A stretch of DNA of 9,579 nucleotides from Desulfurococcales archaeon (GTDB lineage Archaea; Thermoproteota; Thermoprotei_A; Sulfolobales; Desulfurococcaceae), in NCBI GenBank assembly GCA_015521265.1, contig WAON01000048.1, positions 1-9,579 on the forward strand, written 5' to 3'. The notes under the pieces were generated by a model that did no database searches, was not told the DNA's origin, and saw only the letters and a list, made by a program, of their open reading frames with translations. Made by a program: the position numbers and the translations under genes. Position 1 is the first letter of the stretch; each line of letters begins with the position of its first letter. Positions 1-6,686 of the stretch are shown in pieces.

Positions 1-1096
1 GATCGATGTAGGGTTCTAAGCTTTCTTCCCTAGTAAGTTTTCTCATTTTTGACTTACTAAGAATAACCCCTTCTAGGCTTAATCTACCGAAGTGAATTGT
101 TTCCGGATACTTCCAACCCATATGGTCGTAGAAATATTTCTGCTTGATAGTATTTGATACATGTTCCTTTGCTCTTAATATATGTGTTACACCCATTAAG
201 TGATCATCAGTTGCAGCAGCTAAATTATACGTTGGCCATAGTATGTATTTTTCACCAACTACTGGATGAGGCGATTTACTAGTATCTATGATCCTTGCAG
301 CTACCCAGTCCCTCACACTAGGATCTGGGTATGAGAGATCGGTTTTTACACGTATAACGGCTTCTCCCTCACTATAGTATCCTTCAAGTATTCTATCAAG
401 CTCTTCCAAGTGTTTTTCAACGGGTAATTCGCGGTGAGGGCATGGTTTTCCGGCATCCCTATATCTTCGAAACTCTTCCGGTTTACACTTGTCAACATAA
501 GCTCCTCCACGCTTGATCAATTCTCTAAGTATATTGTAAAATATAGGCATTCTTAAGCTCTGAATATATTCTTCATCCCAATCTATACCTAGCCATCTGA
601 GATCCTCTTTAATTCTCTCATAAGCTTCGGGGAAGGGGGCTTTAGTCCTAGGATCAGTGTCTTCAAATCTTAATATCATCCTACCCTTATACATCCGTGC
701 ATACCAGTAGCTAAGAAGAGCAGGGCGAGCATTACCTAAATGTATCGTATAGTCTGGATTAGGAGCAAACCTTGTAGTAACTTTTCCCGGAGTAGCATTA
801 GGTAAAGGTTCTAGTTCTTTCTTCTTTTTCTCCCTCTTCTCCTCGAGGAGTTCCGGCCAATTATTCTTAATAATCCTTATTTGTTCTTCAATACTCAGCT
901 TATTAACTTCACTAATCACTTCCCTGATTAAACCTATTATTTCTCGTACATTCTTCCGTATCTCGGGTATTTCACCAATTATTTTAGCTATAACTGGCTT
1001 TAGCTCCGCTTTCCCATCGTGTTTTACAGCATTTAACAATGCATACTTATACGCTAATTCACGAACTTTTTCTAATACGGATTCTTCTAGCTTCAT
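1..1096 (-). CDS. gltX: Glutamyl-tRNA synthetase, archaeal type (partial, 3' end outside window)
   Basis: This enzyme attaches glutamate to tRNA in the cytoplasm. Archaea of this group generally lack a glutaminyl-tRNA synthetase, so it probably also charges tRNA-Gln with glutamate for later amidation. I translated the 365 codons present. A helical N-terminal extension (about 1-95), typical of archaeal and eukaryotic GluRS, precedes the class I catalytic core. The core begins RFAPNPDYTIHLGNARPALL (109-128), with the HIGH-type signature HLGN at 119-122. RFEDTDPR at 143-150 is the conserved segment after it, and a KMSKS-type loop, LSKSKM, lies at 346-351. The family is usually about 550-580 residues, so roughly the last third, the anticodon-binding barrels, is missing off the left edge. 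The ATG at 1096 is the first start after an in-frame TGA three codons upstream. The gene overlaps the end of the DUF2118-like gene by 38 bases, so it is probably co-transcribed. No strong Shine-Dalgarno is visible. Confidence 0.93.
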   Translation of the reverse strand, partial: MKLEESVLEKVRELAYKYALLNAVKHDGKAELKPVIAKIIGEIPEIRKNVREIIGLIREVISEVNKLSIEEQIRIIKNNWPELLEEKREKKKKELEPLPNATPGKVTTRFAPNPDYTIHLGNARPALLSYWYARMYKGRMILRFEDTDPRTKAPFPEAYERIKEDLRWLGIDWDEEYIQSLRMPIFYNILRELIKRGGAYVDKCKPEEFRRYRDAGKPCPHRELPVEKHLEELDRILEGYYSEGEAVIRVKTDLSYPDPSVRDWVAARIIDTSKSPHPVVGEKYILWPTYNLAAATDDHLMGVTHILRAKEHVSNTIKQKYFYDHMGWKYPETIHFGRLSLEGVILSKSKMRKLTREESLEPYID

Positions 1097-1583
1097 CGGG
1101 TCTCACAACCACGATGAGGTATCTTTCAGGTTTTTCCCACGGAAAATTTACTACAAGTACCACTCTCCCCTTACATGGGGATTTAACTGTTCTAACTTCT
1201 TTCTTACCAGTAACAATATATGCTATTTTATCCCCATAATCAATTATTTCGTCTTCGTTAATGAAAATCATTGGAGAGAACCCTTTCACTTCTATTAAGC
1301 AAGGCTTAGTATTGTTTTTAATGAGTAATCCGTTCATGTATTCTTCACTAGTATATTGGGGAATAACGATAATGTCTCGAGTAATTAATGGTTTAACTAA
1401 ATCAATAGCCTTTGCAACGACATCCTCATACATTATATGTCCGTAAAATTCTGAATAGGAAGTTGTAATATCCTCATTTTTACCTTCTATTAACACGTAT
1501 TCATTATCTCTACGGACAATATACTTATCTCCAAACTCGTCCCTTATGAAAACCTCAGGGAAGGAATACTTGTTTCTACTCAC
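1059..1583 (-). CDS. Archaeal conserved protein, DUF2118-like with biotin/lipoyl-like C-terminal half
   Basis: This 174-residue protein has no established function. The C-terminal half reads like a compact beta-rich domain: GDKIAYIVTGKKEVRTVKSP at 117-136, then CKGRVVLVVNFPWEKPERY at 137-155 and a hydrophobic strand LIVVV at 156-160. The pattern V-x-S-P-x-x-G-x-V resembles the hammerhead fold of biotin/lipoyl carrier proteins. The usual modifiable lysine in a MKM-type turn is not obvious, so it is probably not a swinging-arm carrier. From memory this matches the archaeal DUF2118 family, which I could not check by search. The protein has no signal peptide or membrane segment and should be cytoplasmic. 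The start is GTG in a GTGA overlap with the isomerase stop codon, with a perfect GGAGGT site seven bases upstream. The 3' end runs 38 bases into gltX. The tight junctions suggest one transcript with idi2 and gltX. Confidence 0.8.
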   Translation of the reverse strand: MSRNKYSFPEVFIRDEFGDKYIVRRDNEYVLIEGKNEDITTSYSEFYGHIMYEDVVAKAIDLVKPLITRDIIVIPQYTSEEYMNGLLIKNNTKPCLIEVKGFSPMIFINEDEIIDYGDKIAYIVTGKKEVRTVKSPCKGRVVLVVNFPWEKPERYLIVVVRPDEARRIRIRKSS

Positions 1584-2779
1584 TTTATAAACCTCCGGGC
1601 TTCTCCGTAAACTAGGTGATCTAGCCCTCTCTGTTTCATATAGTTTAGCATATCGCTGGGTAGCACTATAGGTGATCTATGAAGTTTGTCTAGATTATCC
1701 ACTCCTATAAGGAAGGAAACTATACGCATTTCTTCAATAAAGGTTTTCATGAATAATCGAGCCTGTTTAATTCCTCCCTTCATCAGGTTCTTAATTAAAG
1801 GCTTAGCTAGTCCAACCATGTTAGCGCCTAGAGCAATATTTATAACTGCTCTTAGACCACTCCATACACCGCCACTAGCTATGATGAAAGATGATGGTGC
1901 AGCTGAACGGGCTTCCACAACAGCATATGGTGTTGGGATCCCCCAGTTCGATAAGTCTTCAGCAATCTTTTTCCTAACTTCATTGTTTGATCGATATTTC
2001 TCGACTAGTATCCAGTTAGTTCCACAAGCCCCAGCTACATCGAAATAGTTAATACCTACACCGTGTAGCTTCTTAACGGTTTCATATGATAACCCGTTTC
2101 CAACTTCTTTAACAATTATTGGTACCGGCAAGGCATCAAGTAGTTCAGCAATCTTGTCTAGAATATTTCTTGAAAAACGTGTATCTCCCTCAGGCTGGAT
2201 TGCTTCCTGTGCAGGGTTGAAATGTATAGCTAGTGCATCGGCTTCTAGATATTGAACAATATCTAGTATCTCACTAATTGATAAGTCGTGTAGTGTATTA
2301 GCTCCTATGTTACCTATAACAGGTACATTCCTCGCAGTTTCGCGGACCACTCGGTAAGATCTGCGTATTTCATCATCATTGCGATGCAGTATCATAGCTC
2401 TTTGACTACCGACGCCGATAGCAATACCATATTCATCAGCTATTAATGCTAGCATTTTATTTATCTCTTTAACACCGGGGTTTCCACCAGTCATCCCCGT
2501 GATCATTATTGGGTATTTAAGGTTATACCCGAGAAAATCTATTGATAAATCAACATCATCTAAATTAATACCTGGATATGCCTGATGTATTAACCTGATC
2601 CCGTTGTATATCTTGCTACAATTATCTGGAAAATCAACGTCTTCCTCGACAACGATCCTAATATGTTCTAGTTTTCTATCCAGTATTCTTTGATCAATCA
2701 ATTTAAACTCCACAACTTGTTTATGTGAGAACCCATTATCAATGAGTAAGTAATAATGAAATAAAGTTAGTACTCTCAT
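1580..2779 (-). CDS. fni: Type 2 isopentenyl-diphosphate delta-isomerase (FMN-dependent)
   Basis: This enzyme interconverts isopentenyl and dimethylallyl diphosphate, the step that primes synthesis of archaeal isoprenoid membrane lipids. It uses reduced FMN, NAD(P)H and Mg2+ in the cytoplasm. Family motifs are visible in order: RKLEH (35-39), MTGG (96-99), GVGSQRAM (122-129), GNIGAN (156-161), NPAQEAIQPEGD (188-199) carrying the catalytic Gln and Mg-binding Glu, KEVGNG (224-229) and the phosphate-binding ASGGVWSG (301-308). The longest frame starts at ATG 2779 and gives 399 residues. Known family members start only about 6-12 residues before RKxEH, so the first 22 residues look like extra sequence. 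GTG at 2713 would give 377 residues and fits the family better. A TATA-like element lies just before ATG 2779, and neither start has a clear Shine-Dalgarno. The frame given is therefore the maximal one. The gene ends in a 4-base overlap with the next gene. Confidence 0.95.
   Translation of the reverse strand: MRVLTLFHYYLLIDNGFSHKQVVEFKLIDQRILDRKLEHIRIVVEEDVDFPDNCSKIYNGIRLIHQAYPGINLDDVDLSIDFLGYNLKYPIMITGMTGGNPGVKEINKMLALIADEYGIAIGVGSQRAMILHRNDDEIRRSYRVVRETARNVPVIGNIGANTLHDLSISEILDIVQYLEADALAIHFNPAQEAIQPEGDTRFSRNILDKIAELLDALPVPIIVKEVGNGLSYETVKKLHGVGINYFDVAGACGTNWILVEKYRSNNEVRKKIAEDLSNWGIPTPYAVVEARSAAPSSFIIASGGVWSGLRAVINIALGANMVGLAKPLIKNLMKGGIKQARLFMKTFIEEMRIVSFLIGVDNLDKLHRSPIVLPSDMLNYMKQRGLDHLVYGEARRFIK
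1591..1596 (-). promoter_or_regulatory. Shine-Dalgarno site deciding the GTG start of the DUF2118-like gene
   Basis: GGAGGT on the minus strand ends seven bases before the GTG at 1583. It fits the archaeal 16S rRNA 3' end and lies inside the last codons of the isomerase gene. It supports GTG, in a GTGA overlap, as the real start. Confidence 0.7.
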
Positions 2780-2780
2780 G

Positions 2781-2791
2781 TCTTTATAACT
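2781..2791 (-). promoter_or_regulatory. Possible TATA box for the isomerase-DUF2118-gltX segment
   Basis: The minus strand reads GTTATAAAGA in the 29-base gap between the MEMO and isomerase genes. An archaeal TATA here would start transcription about 25 bases downstream, near 2755-2762, inside the first codons of the longest isomerase frame. This would make it an internal promoter and would favour a shorter isomerase. The region is AT-rich, so chance is possible. Confidence 0.33.
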
Positions 2792-2808
2792 AGGTGTTTA
2801 AGCATTTG

Positions 2809-3687
2809 CTATGACTTTTTGTAGAACTTTATAGCAGCGTATCCTACTACACTATCTCTCATACCACTAGTGTCTCCGCTAGTAGCATGCTTTAACAACT
2901 CAACGCTAGCGTTTTCCCCTGCTAGCAACTTAGTATACTCCATTACAGTCATTATAGCTCCGGGACCGCATACAGTTACGTTTTCATCTATAATTACCTT
3001 ATGAAATCCCTCAGTGTCAAGCATTAGTATTCTTTCCAGAGCCAACTGGTCTTTTTTTACCGTGATATCATGAGGATCGTAGTGGTTGAAATCGCTGCTA
3101 GCAATTAATACAATATCTCTACTCGTGGAAATAGATGCATCATATATGGACCTAGCTAGATCCTTTGCTACTTCAGGCGTATGCAAACCGATAACGATCG
3201 GAGCTATCTTGACTTTATCCCCATAAATATACTGGATGAAAGGTAGTTGAACCTCGATAGAGTGTTCTTCAACGTGTGCATCCGTGTCTAATTCGGCGAA
3301 CTTACTATTAGTAACTATTCCACGGGCAAGTTCTTCGTCAACCTCTAATTCTCCGAGAGGCGTGATCCACTTACCCGCTGGATAGACTGATACTAAAGCC
3401 CCTATTCCTGTATGATTTGTTCCGAGTATTACGAGTGTTTCAGGCCTGCCTGTACGTGCAAGATCGTAATAAACATGTGCAGCTACCGGCCCGCTATATA
3501 TGTATCCAGCGTGTGGAGACACGTATCCATACGTGTTTTTATCTCTAGATTTAGCTACAACAGGTAGTTTCCCGGGGCCTATGGGGTGTAGGAAGGATTT
3601 TTTAATGATATCCACGAGCTTGTCGGGATCACTGGGGTAGAAATAGCCGGCTACAACCGGGTATCTATCAACTGGTTTAATACCCAA
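2809..3687 (-). CDS. MEMO family protein (AmmeMemoRadiSam system protein B / MEMO1 homologue)
   Basis: This 292-residue cytoplasmic protein belongs to the MEMO family. The family shares the fold of class III non-haem iron extradiol dioxygenases; its biochemical role in archaea is not settled. The metal-site ligands and pocket cysteine known from human MEMO1 have counterparts here: H59 in SPHAGYIYSG (57-66), H92 in GTNHTG (89-94), H202 in SSDFNHY (197-203) and C240 in VCGPGA (239-244). EEHSIEVQLPF (140-150) is another family hallmark. The length is normal and the frame is intact. It starts at TTG 3687, supported by an AGGTGA ribosome binding site nine bases upstream that includes the rps2 stop codon, so translation is probably coupled to S2. 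In many archaea this gene sits between rps2 and mevalonate kinase or isoprenoid genes. Here it is followed directly by the isomerase, a context that hints at but does not prove a link to isoprenoid metabolism. Confidence 0.92.
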   Translation of the reverse strand: MGIKPVDRYPVVAGYFYPSDPDKLVDIIKKSFLHPIGPGKLPVVAKSRDKNTYGYVSPHAGYIYSGPVAAHVYYDLARTGRPETLVILGTNHTGIGALVSVYPAGKWITPLGELEVDEELARGIVTNSKFAELDTDAHVEEHSIEVQLPFIQYIYGDKVKIAPIVIGLHTPEVAKDLARSIYDASISTSRDIVLIASSDFNHYDPHDITVKKDQLALERILMLDTEGFHKVIIDENVTVCGPGAIMTVMEYTKLLAGENASVELLKHATSGDTSGMRDSVVGYAAIKFYKKS

Positions 3688-3696
3688 CTCTTTTCT

Positions 3697-3702
3697 TCAC
3701 CT
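3697..3702 (-). promoter_or_regulatory. Ribosome binding site of the MEMO gene, built into the rps2 stop codon
   Basis: AGGTGA on the minus strand contains the TGA stop of rps2 and ends nine bases before the TTG at 3687. It decides the TTG start and implies that ribosomes finishing S2 can reinitiate on the MEMO gene. Confidence 0.65.
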
Positions 3703-4341
3703 ACGTAGTTTTACCTCGAATTCCTGCGGAGGCTCTGGAAGGTCTGCATCTTGGGGTATAACGCCTTTTTCCCTAAGGATCTGCCTTGTTAACAACCAGT
3801 ATACTAGTGCAAGGCTTTTCCTACCTTTATTATTGGCGGGTATAACGAGGTCTATGAACTCGATCCTATTATCAGTATCGGCTAGCGCTACTATAGGTAT
3901 CCCGATCTCTGCTGCTTCTTTTAAAGCTTGTGAATCAGCCCTAGGATCCGTAATTACTACAATATCTGGTTCAAAATACCATTTAAGACTTGGATTGGTG
4001 AATGTTCCGGGCATGAATCTTCCAGTGAATGATTTACAGCCAACGTATTTGCAGAATTTTGCAACTGGTACTTGCCCATATCTCCTTACCGATACAGCCG
4101 CGATCTTGGCTGGTTCATATCTTGATAAGAACCTAGCCGCAATCCTTATTCTTTCATCGATCTTCCTGACGTCAAGTATGTAGAGTCCATCGTTGCGTAC
4201 ACGGTAAACAAAGGGCTCCATGAACTTTGTACAAATATGTGTTCCGATATGTACTCCAGCCGCCAAATACTTCTCTAAGGGTATTAGTAGCTCTATTACA
4301 GGCTTTTCTTTTTGCTGGGTTTTAGATTCTTCCGAACTCAT
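3697..4341 (-). CDS. rps2: 30S ribosomal protein S2 (uS2)
   Basis: S2 binds late on the back of the 30S subunit at the head-body junction. The 214-residue protein has the archaeal/eukaryotic form of uS2. It shows LEKYLAAGVHIGTHICTKFM (22-41), the family's opening GxHxG-type motif, and GRFMPGTFTNP (107-117). It also shows WYFEPDIVVITDPRADSQAL (121-140) and PIVALADTD (149-157). The length is typical of archaeal S2, with none of the C-terminal tail of eukaryotic RPSA. The start is ATG, with GGGTG seven bases upstream and the rpoN stop codon 18 bases before the start. It follows rpoN directly, whereas many archaea have rpoK and enolase in between. Confidence 0.97.
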   Translation of the reverse strand: MSSEESKTQQKEKPVIELLIPLEKYLAAGVHIGTHICTKFMEPFVYRVRNDGLYILDVRKIDERIRIAARFLSRYEPAKIAAVSVRRYGQVPVAKFCKYVGCKSFTGRFMPGTFTNPSLKWYFEPDIVVITDPRADSQALKEAAEIGIPIVALADTDNRIEFIDLVIPANNKGRKSLALVYWLLTRQILREKGVIPQDADLPEPPQEFEVKLRR

Positions 4342-4359
4342 AATTTAACACCCATATTC

Positions 4360-4560
4360 TCAGGAGACTTTGGGGAAGTTGAGTATTTCATATGTAATTT
4401 CTACATGGGATAGAAACATTCTCCTACAGCAATACCTTTTAACACCGAGATCATCCAATACCTTACCCGGATCTTCACCGTTTCTAACCCTACGTAGATA
4501 CTCATCCCATAAATGCCCTATAGGCCTACCACATGTAAAACATCTTACAGGAAACATCAA
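4360..4560 (-). CDS. rpoN: DNA-directed RNA polymerase subunit N (Rpo10)
   Basis: Rpo10 is a small zinc protein, homologous to eukaryotic RPB10, that joins Rpo3, Rpo11 and Rpo12 in the polymerase assembly platform. The 66-residue frame has the zinc-binding set: C7 and C10 in RCFTCGRPIG (6-15) and the adjacent pair C44-C45 in RYCCRRM (42-48). The long frame begins TTG-ATG. The ATG at 4557 gives 65 residues and is equally plausible, since the AGGTGAT site lies seven bases from the TTG and ten from the ATG. The gene follows rps9 by seven bases. It lies in the same transcript as its partner Rpo3 (5802-6656), which fits coordinated production of polymerase assembly subunits. Confidence 0.96.
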   Translation of the reverse strand: MMFPVRCFTCGRPIGHLWDEYLRRVRNGEDPGKVLDDLGVKRYCCRRMFLSHVEITYEILNFPKVS

Positions 4561-4566
4561 TTCTCG

Positions 4567-4573
4567 ATCACCT
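4567..4573 (-). promoter_or_regulatory. Ribosome binding site of rpoN, built into the rps9 stop codon
   Basis: AGGTGAT on the minus strand includes the TGA stop of rps9. It is seven bases from the TTG at 4560 and ten from the ATG at 4557, so it supports initiation here but does not separate the two candidate starts. Confidence 0.65.
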
Positions 4574-4987
4574 GTAGCTTTTCTGCCATCTTCTACGAGC
4601 TGAGTATCTTCCCCATTTTTCAGGCTCTGTTCTACGGGGGTCTCCGCTTAGCATGTACCTATCATATTCATTTAGCACCTTTTTCAATTCTTTATTCTGC
4701 TCAACGTATTCTAATAATCCTCTTGCTAGAGCCATTCTCACAGCATCTGCTTGACTCATAACTCCGCCGCCTTTTACATTAATCCATATATCTACCCTCT
4801 TCCACAAATCACCTACTAGTACTAGTGGTTCATACATTTTTAATCTAGCCAGCTCGATCGGCCATATTTCTAGTGGAACCCCATTAATCCAAATCCTACC
4901 CTTTCCAGGTTTGATCACTGCCCTAGCAATACTTGTTTTCCTTTTACCAGTTGCAATTACTATTTTACCGGTGGGTACAGTCGTCAT
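4568..4987 (-). CDS. rps9: 30S ribosomal protein S9 (uS9)
   Basis: S9 sits in the head of the 30S subunit, and its C-terminal tail reaches the P-site tRNA. This 139-residue protein shows the family's ATGKRKTSIARAVIKPGKGR (12-31), the glycine-rich NVKGGGVMSQADAVRMALAR (70-89), and a basic tail ending WQKSYR. The conserved -KSYR end, which contacts tRNA, is intact. The start is ATG in a 4-base ATGA overlap with the rpl13 stop, with a GGTG element seven bases upstream. The L13-S9 pair is one of the most conserved ribosomal gene pairs in all domains. Confidence 0.98.
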   Translation of the reverse strand: MTTVPTGKIVIATGKRKTSIARAVIKPGKGRIWINGVPLEIWPIELARLKMYEPLVLVGDLWKRVDIWINVKGGGVMSQADAVRMALARGLLEYVEQNKELKKVLNEYDRYMLSGDPRRTEPEKWGRYSARRRWQKSYR

Positions 4988-5436
4988 TTCCTAACACCCT
5001 TCCATCCCAGTGTTTTAGCTATCTCTCCGAGGCTTATATATTCACGTGCAAGCCTGGAAGCATCGGCTTCTTCAAAACGTATAAATTCCTTATCGCTGAG
5101 TTCTGGGGGCAATCCGTTATATACCCTTAAGTGTTTATATGCTGTTCTCCCTTTTGCTTTATCCGTTGGTAACATGCCTCTAATAGTTCTCTTTAATATA
5201 TTGTGTGGGGACTTAGGCCGTCTTATACCATGCTTATATGGATTATAATGAGTTGTAACTTTTTCTAGTAATTTATATCCCTGAATAACCCTCAGTTTCT
5301 TACCGCTAACGACGGCTTTTTCAGCATTTACTATTACGACTCTATAGCCTTGAAGCAGTTTTTTAGCTACTATACTTGAAAGCCTTCCTAGGATCTGATT
5401 AGTTGCATCTATATAGAGTGTTTTATCTTCACTCAT
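4984..5436 (-). CDS. rpl13: 50S ribosomal protein L13 (uL13)
   Basis: L13 is an early-assembly protein of the large subunit, bound to 23S rRNA. The 150-residue archaeal/eukaryotic type protein shows LYIDATNQILGRLSSIVAKK (7-26), VVIVNAEKAVVSGKK (33-47), the basic ILKRTIRGMLPTDKAKGR (80-97) and YKHLRVYNGLP (100-110). The length is close to the archaeal norm. The ATG start has GGGTGA six bases upstream, and the TGA in that motif is the stop codon of rpl18e. The 3' end overlaps rps9 by four bases. This L18e-L13-S9 order is standard in archaea. Confidence 0.98.
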   Translation of the reverse strand: MSEDKTLYIDATNQILGRLSSIVAKKLLQGYRVVIVNAEKAVVSGKKLRVIQGYKLLEKVTTHYNPYKHGIRRPKSPHNILKRTIRGMLPTDKAKGRTAYKHLRVYNGLPPELSDKEFIRFEEADASRLAREYISLGEIAKTLGWKGVRK

Positions 5437-5442
5437 AATTAA

Positions 5443-5448
5443 TCACCC
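5443..5448 (-). promoter_or_regulatory. Ribosome binding site of rpl13, built into the rpl18e stop codon
   Basis: GGGTGA on the minus strand contains the TGA stop of rpl18e and lies six bases before the ATG at 5436. It is the third junction in this operon where stop codon and Shine-Dalgarno are the same bases. Confidence 0.65.
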
Positions 5449-5805
5449 AATAATCTTCACATTACTTCCCTTAGGGTTACTACGAGCTAGTTCTATTATA
5501 GTAATAGCTTTCCCACCCACTGAGAATATCTTATTTAACGCCGTCTTTGTGAATCCAAGTGCAGCTACTGTTACGGAGTGATCGAGAACTCCGGCCCCTA
5601 ATACTTTCCCCGGTACAACCACAACGTCGCCTTCGGACGTATACCTGTTGATTCTACTAATATTTACAGCTCTCCTCTGTCTCCTAGGTCTTTCAAGTTC
5701 GTCGGCAATCCTATCCCAAATCGCGGCTTTATTTTGATTAGCGATCTTCCTTAGCTCGCGTATTATTTTACGGGTAACGATATTTGTTGGACCAGTTCTC
5801 TTCAC
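5443..5805 (-). CDS. rpl18e: 50S ribosomal protein L18e (eL18)
   Basis: eL18 is a large-subunit protein found only in archaea and eukaryotes. The 120-residue protein begins KRTGPTNIVTRKIIRELRKI (2-21) and has AIWDRIADELERPRRQRRAV (28-47), an L15-like rRNA-binding core (GDVVVVPGKVLGAGVLDH, 59-76), and ends ARSNPKGSNVKIIG, all typical of the family. The start codon is GTG in a 4-base GTGA overlap with the rpoD stop, with GGGGAT six bases upstream. Because the overlap is exact and the length normal, the GTG start is secure. Confidence 0.97.
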   Translation of the reverse strand: MKRTGPTNIVTRKIIRELRKIANQNKAAIWDRIADELERPRRQRRAVNISRINRYTSEGDVVVVPGKVLGAGVLDHSVTVAALGFTKTALNKIFSVGGKAITIIELARSNPKGSNVKIIG

Positions 5806-6656
5806 TTTACAATCCCCTTACTCCTTAATTCATTTATAAACTCGTCTAGTTTAGATTCGAGTATTTTAACTGCTTCTAATAATATTCGCTTTGGTGATAA
5901 AGCACCTGTTGATTCAATCGTAAAAATGTACTCGTTTTTCCTCCAATAAACTTTTATTGCGTCATAGGGGCAGAGTTGCTCGCATTCCCTGCATAGGGTA
6001 CAGTCAAAGATTTTATCTTCTCTAACGATTATTCTATCATCTTTGAATTCTAAGATATTTTTAGGACAAGCTTCTACACACAGCTTACACTCTGGGGCTC
6101 TACACCTAGAATAGTCTATGTGTATGTCTGCAATATACTTGTGAGCAGCTACGCTAACAGGACTCCACTTAGCATGCTCCTTCCCCCTTCCCAGCCTTGC
6201 ATAAGCTTCCAGTCTAACTTCCTGCTTAGGTCCTAGTACTACTATGGGTATTTCATCATAGACTGGTTTAACGTCTGGATCGCTTGTTTTAAGGTCTTTG
6301 CTGTATAATACTTTCGGTTTTCCCTCACCTATCTCCGACTCGTTTCGTCCTTCAAGGTCTAGCTTGGCGAAGCAGTCTTCGCTAAATACGCCTTTCTCAC
6401 TTGCTTCTCTACATTCTTCTGGGGATTTGTACTTATTAATGGCTTCTTCACTTGTAAGCGGTATTAATCCTAGACGGTGAGCAATATATTCATCGTAGAA
6501 AACGCTACTGTTAATCGTAAATACAACTGAGTCTACAGCCATCGTTGGTACTTCGGCTATAGAAACCCTACGTATAGCGTTTAAAACGTGGAGGGGTATA
6601 TTCTTTATATGCATGGTGATCCTGTACGGGTCTTTTTCTAAAATATTTATTTCCAA
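5802..6656 (-). CDS. rpoD: DNA-directed RNA polymerase subunit D (Rpo3) with two-cluster ferredoxin domain
   Basis: Rpo3 is the archaeal counterpart of bacterial alpha and eukaryotic RPB3. It pairs with Rpo11 and starts polymerase assembly with Rpo10 and Rpo12. The 284-residue protein has the alpha-like dimerisation parts split around an inserted domain: RITMHIKNIPLHVLNAIRRV (12-31) and the C-terminal FTIESTGALSPKRILLEAVK (245-264). The insert carries eight cysteines in two ferredoxin motifs: C185-x4-C190-x2-C193-x3-C197-P and C219-x2-C222-x2-C225-x3-C229-P. Both sets look complete, so two [4Fe-4S] clusters are likely. Sulfolobus Rpo3, by contrast, is known to hold one cluster. Known biology ties these clusters to folding and assembly of the subunit, so polymerase assembly may depend on iron and redox state. 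The start is TTG 6656 with GGTGAT five bases upstream, 30 bases after rps11. Confidence 0.97.
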   Translation of the reverse strand: MEINILEKDPYRITMHIKNIPLHVLNAIRRVSIAEVPTMAVDSVVFTINSSVFYDEYIAHRLGLIPLTSEEAINKYKSPEECREASEKGVFSEDCFAKLDLEGRNESEIGEGKPKVLYSKDLKTSDPDVKPVYDEIPIVVLGPKQEVRLEAYARLGRGKEHAKWSPVSVAAHKYIADIHIDYSRCRAPECKLCVEACPKNILEFKDDRIIVREDKIFDCTLCRECEQLCPYDAIKVYWRKNEYIFTIESTGALSPKRILLEAVKILESKLDEFINELRSKGIVK

Positions 6657-6661
6657 ATGTA

Positions 6662-6667
6662 ATCACC
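6662..6667 (-). promoter_or_regulatory. Ribosome binding site deciding the TTG start of rpoD
   Basis: GGTGAT on the minus strand lies five bases upstream of the TTG at 6656. It lies inside the 30-base gap after rps11. The predicted N-terminus MEINILEKDPYRI fits the start of the family, so the TTG call is well supported. Confidence 0.6.
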
Positions 6668-6686
6668 GCGAACGAAGAGTTTAGCC

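Noticed and set aside
1881..1905. ATGATGA followed by CTGA on the plus strand inside the isomerase gene, resembling C and D boxes
   Set aside because: The boxes are only about 15 bases apart, with no room for both guides and the C'/D' pair. The bases encode conserved isomerase residues and no promoter or terminal stem is evident.
3833..4183. A 116-codon plus-strand frame opposite rps2, and similar plus-strand frames at 1686-2048 and 6724-6930
   Set aside because: They are antisense shadows of well-identified genes, with no ribosome binding site or recognisable protein features.
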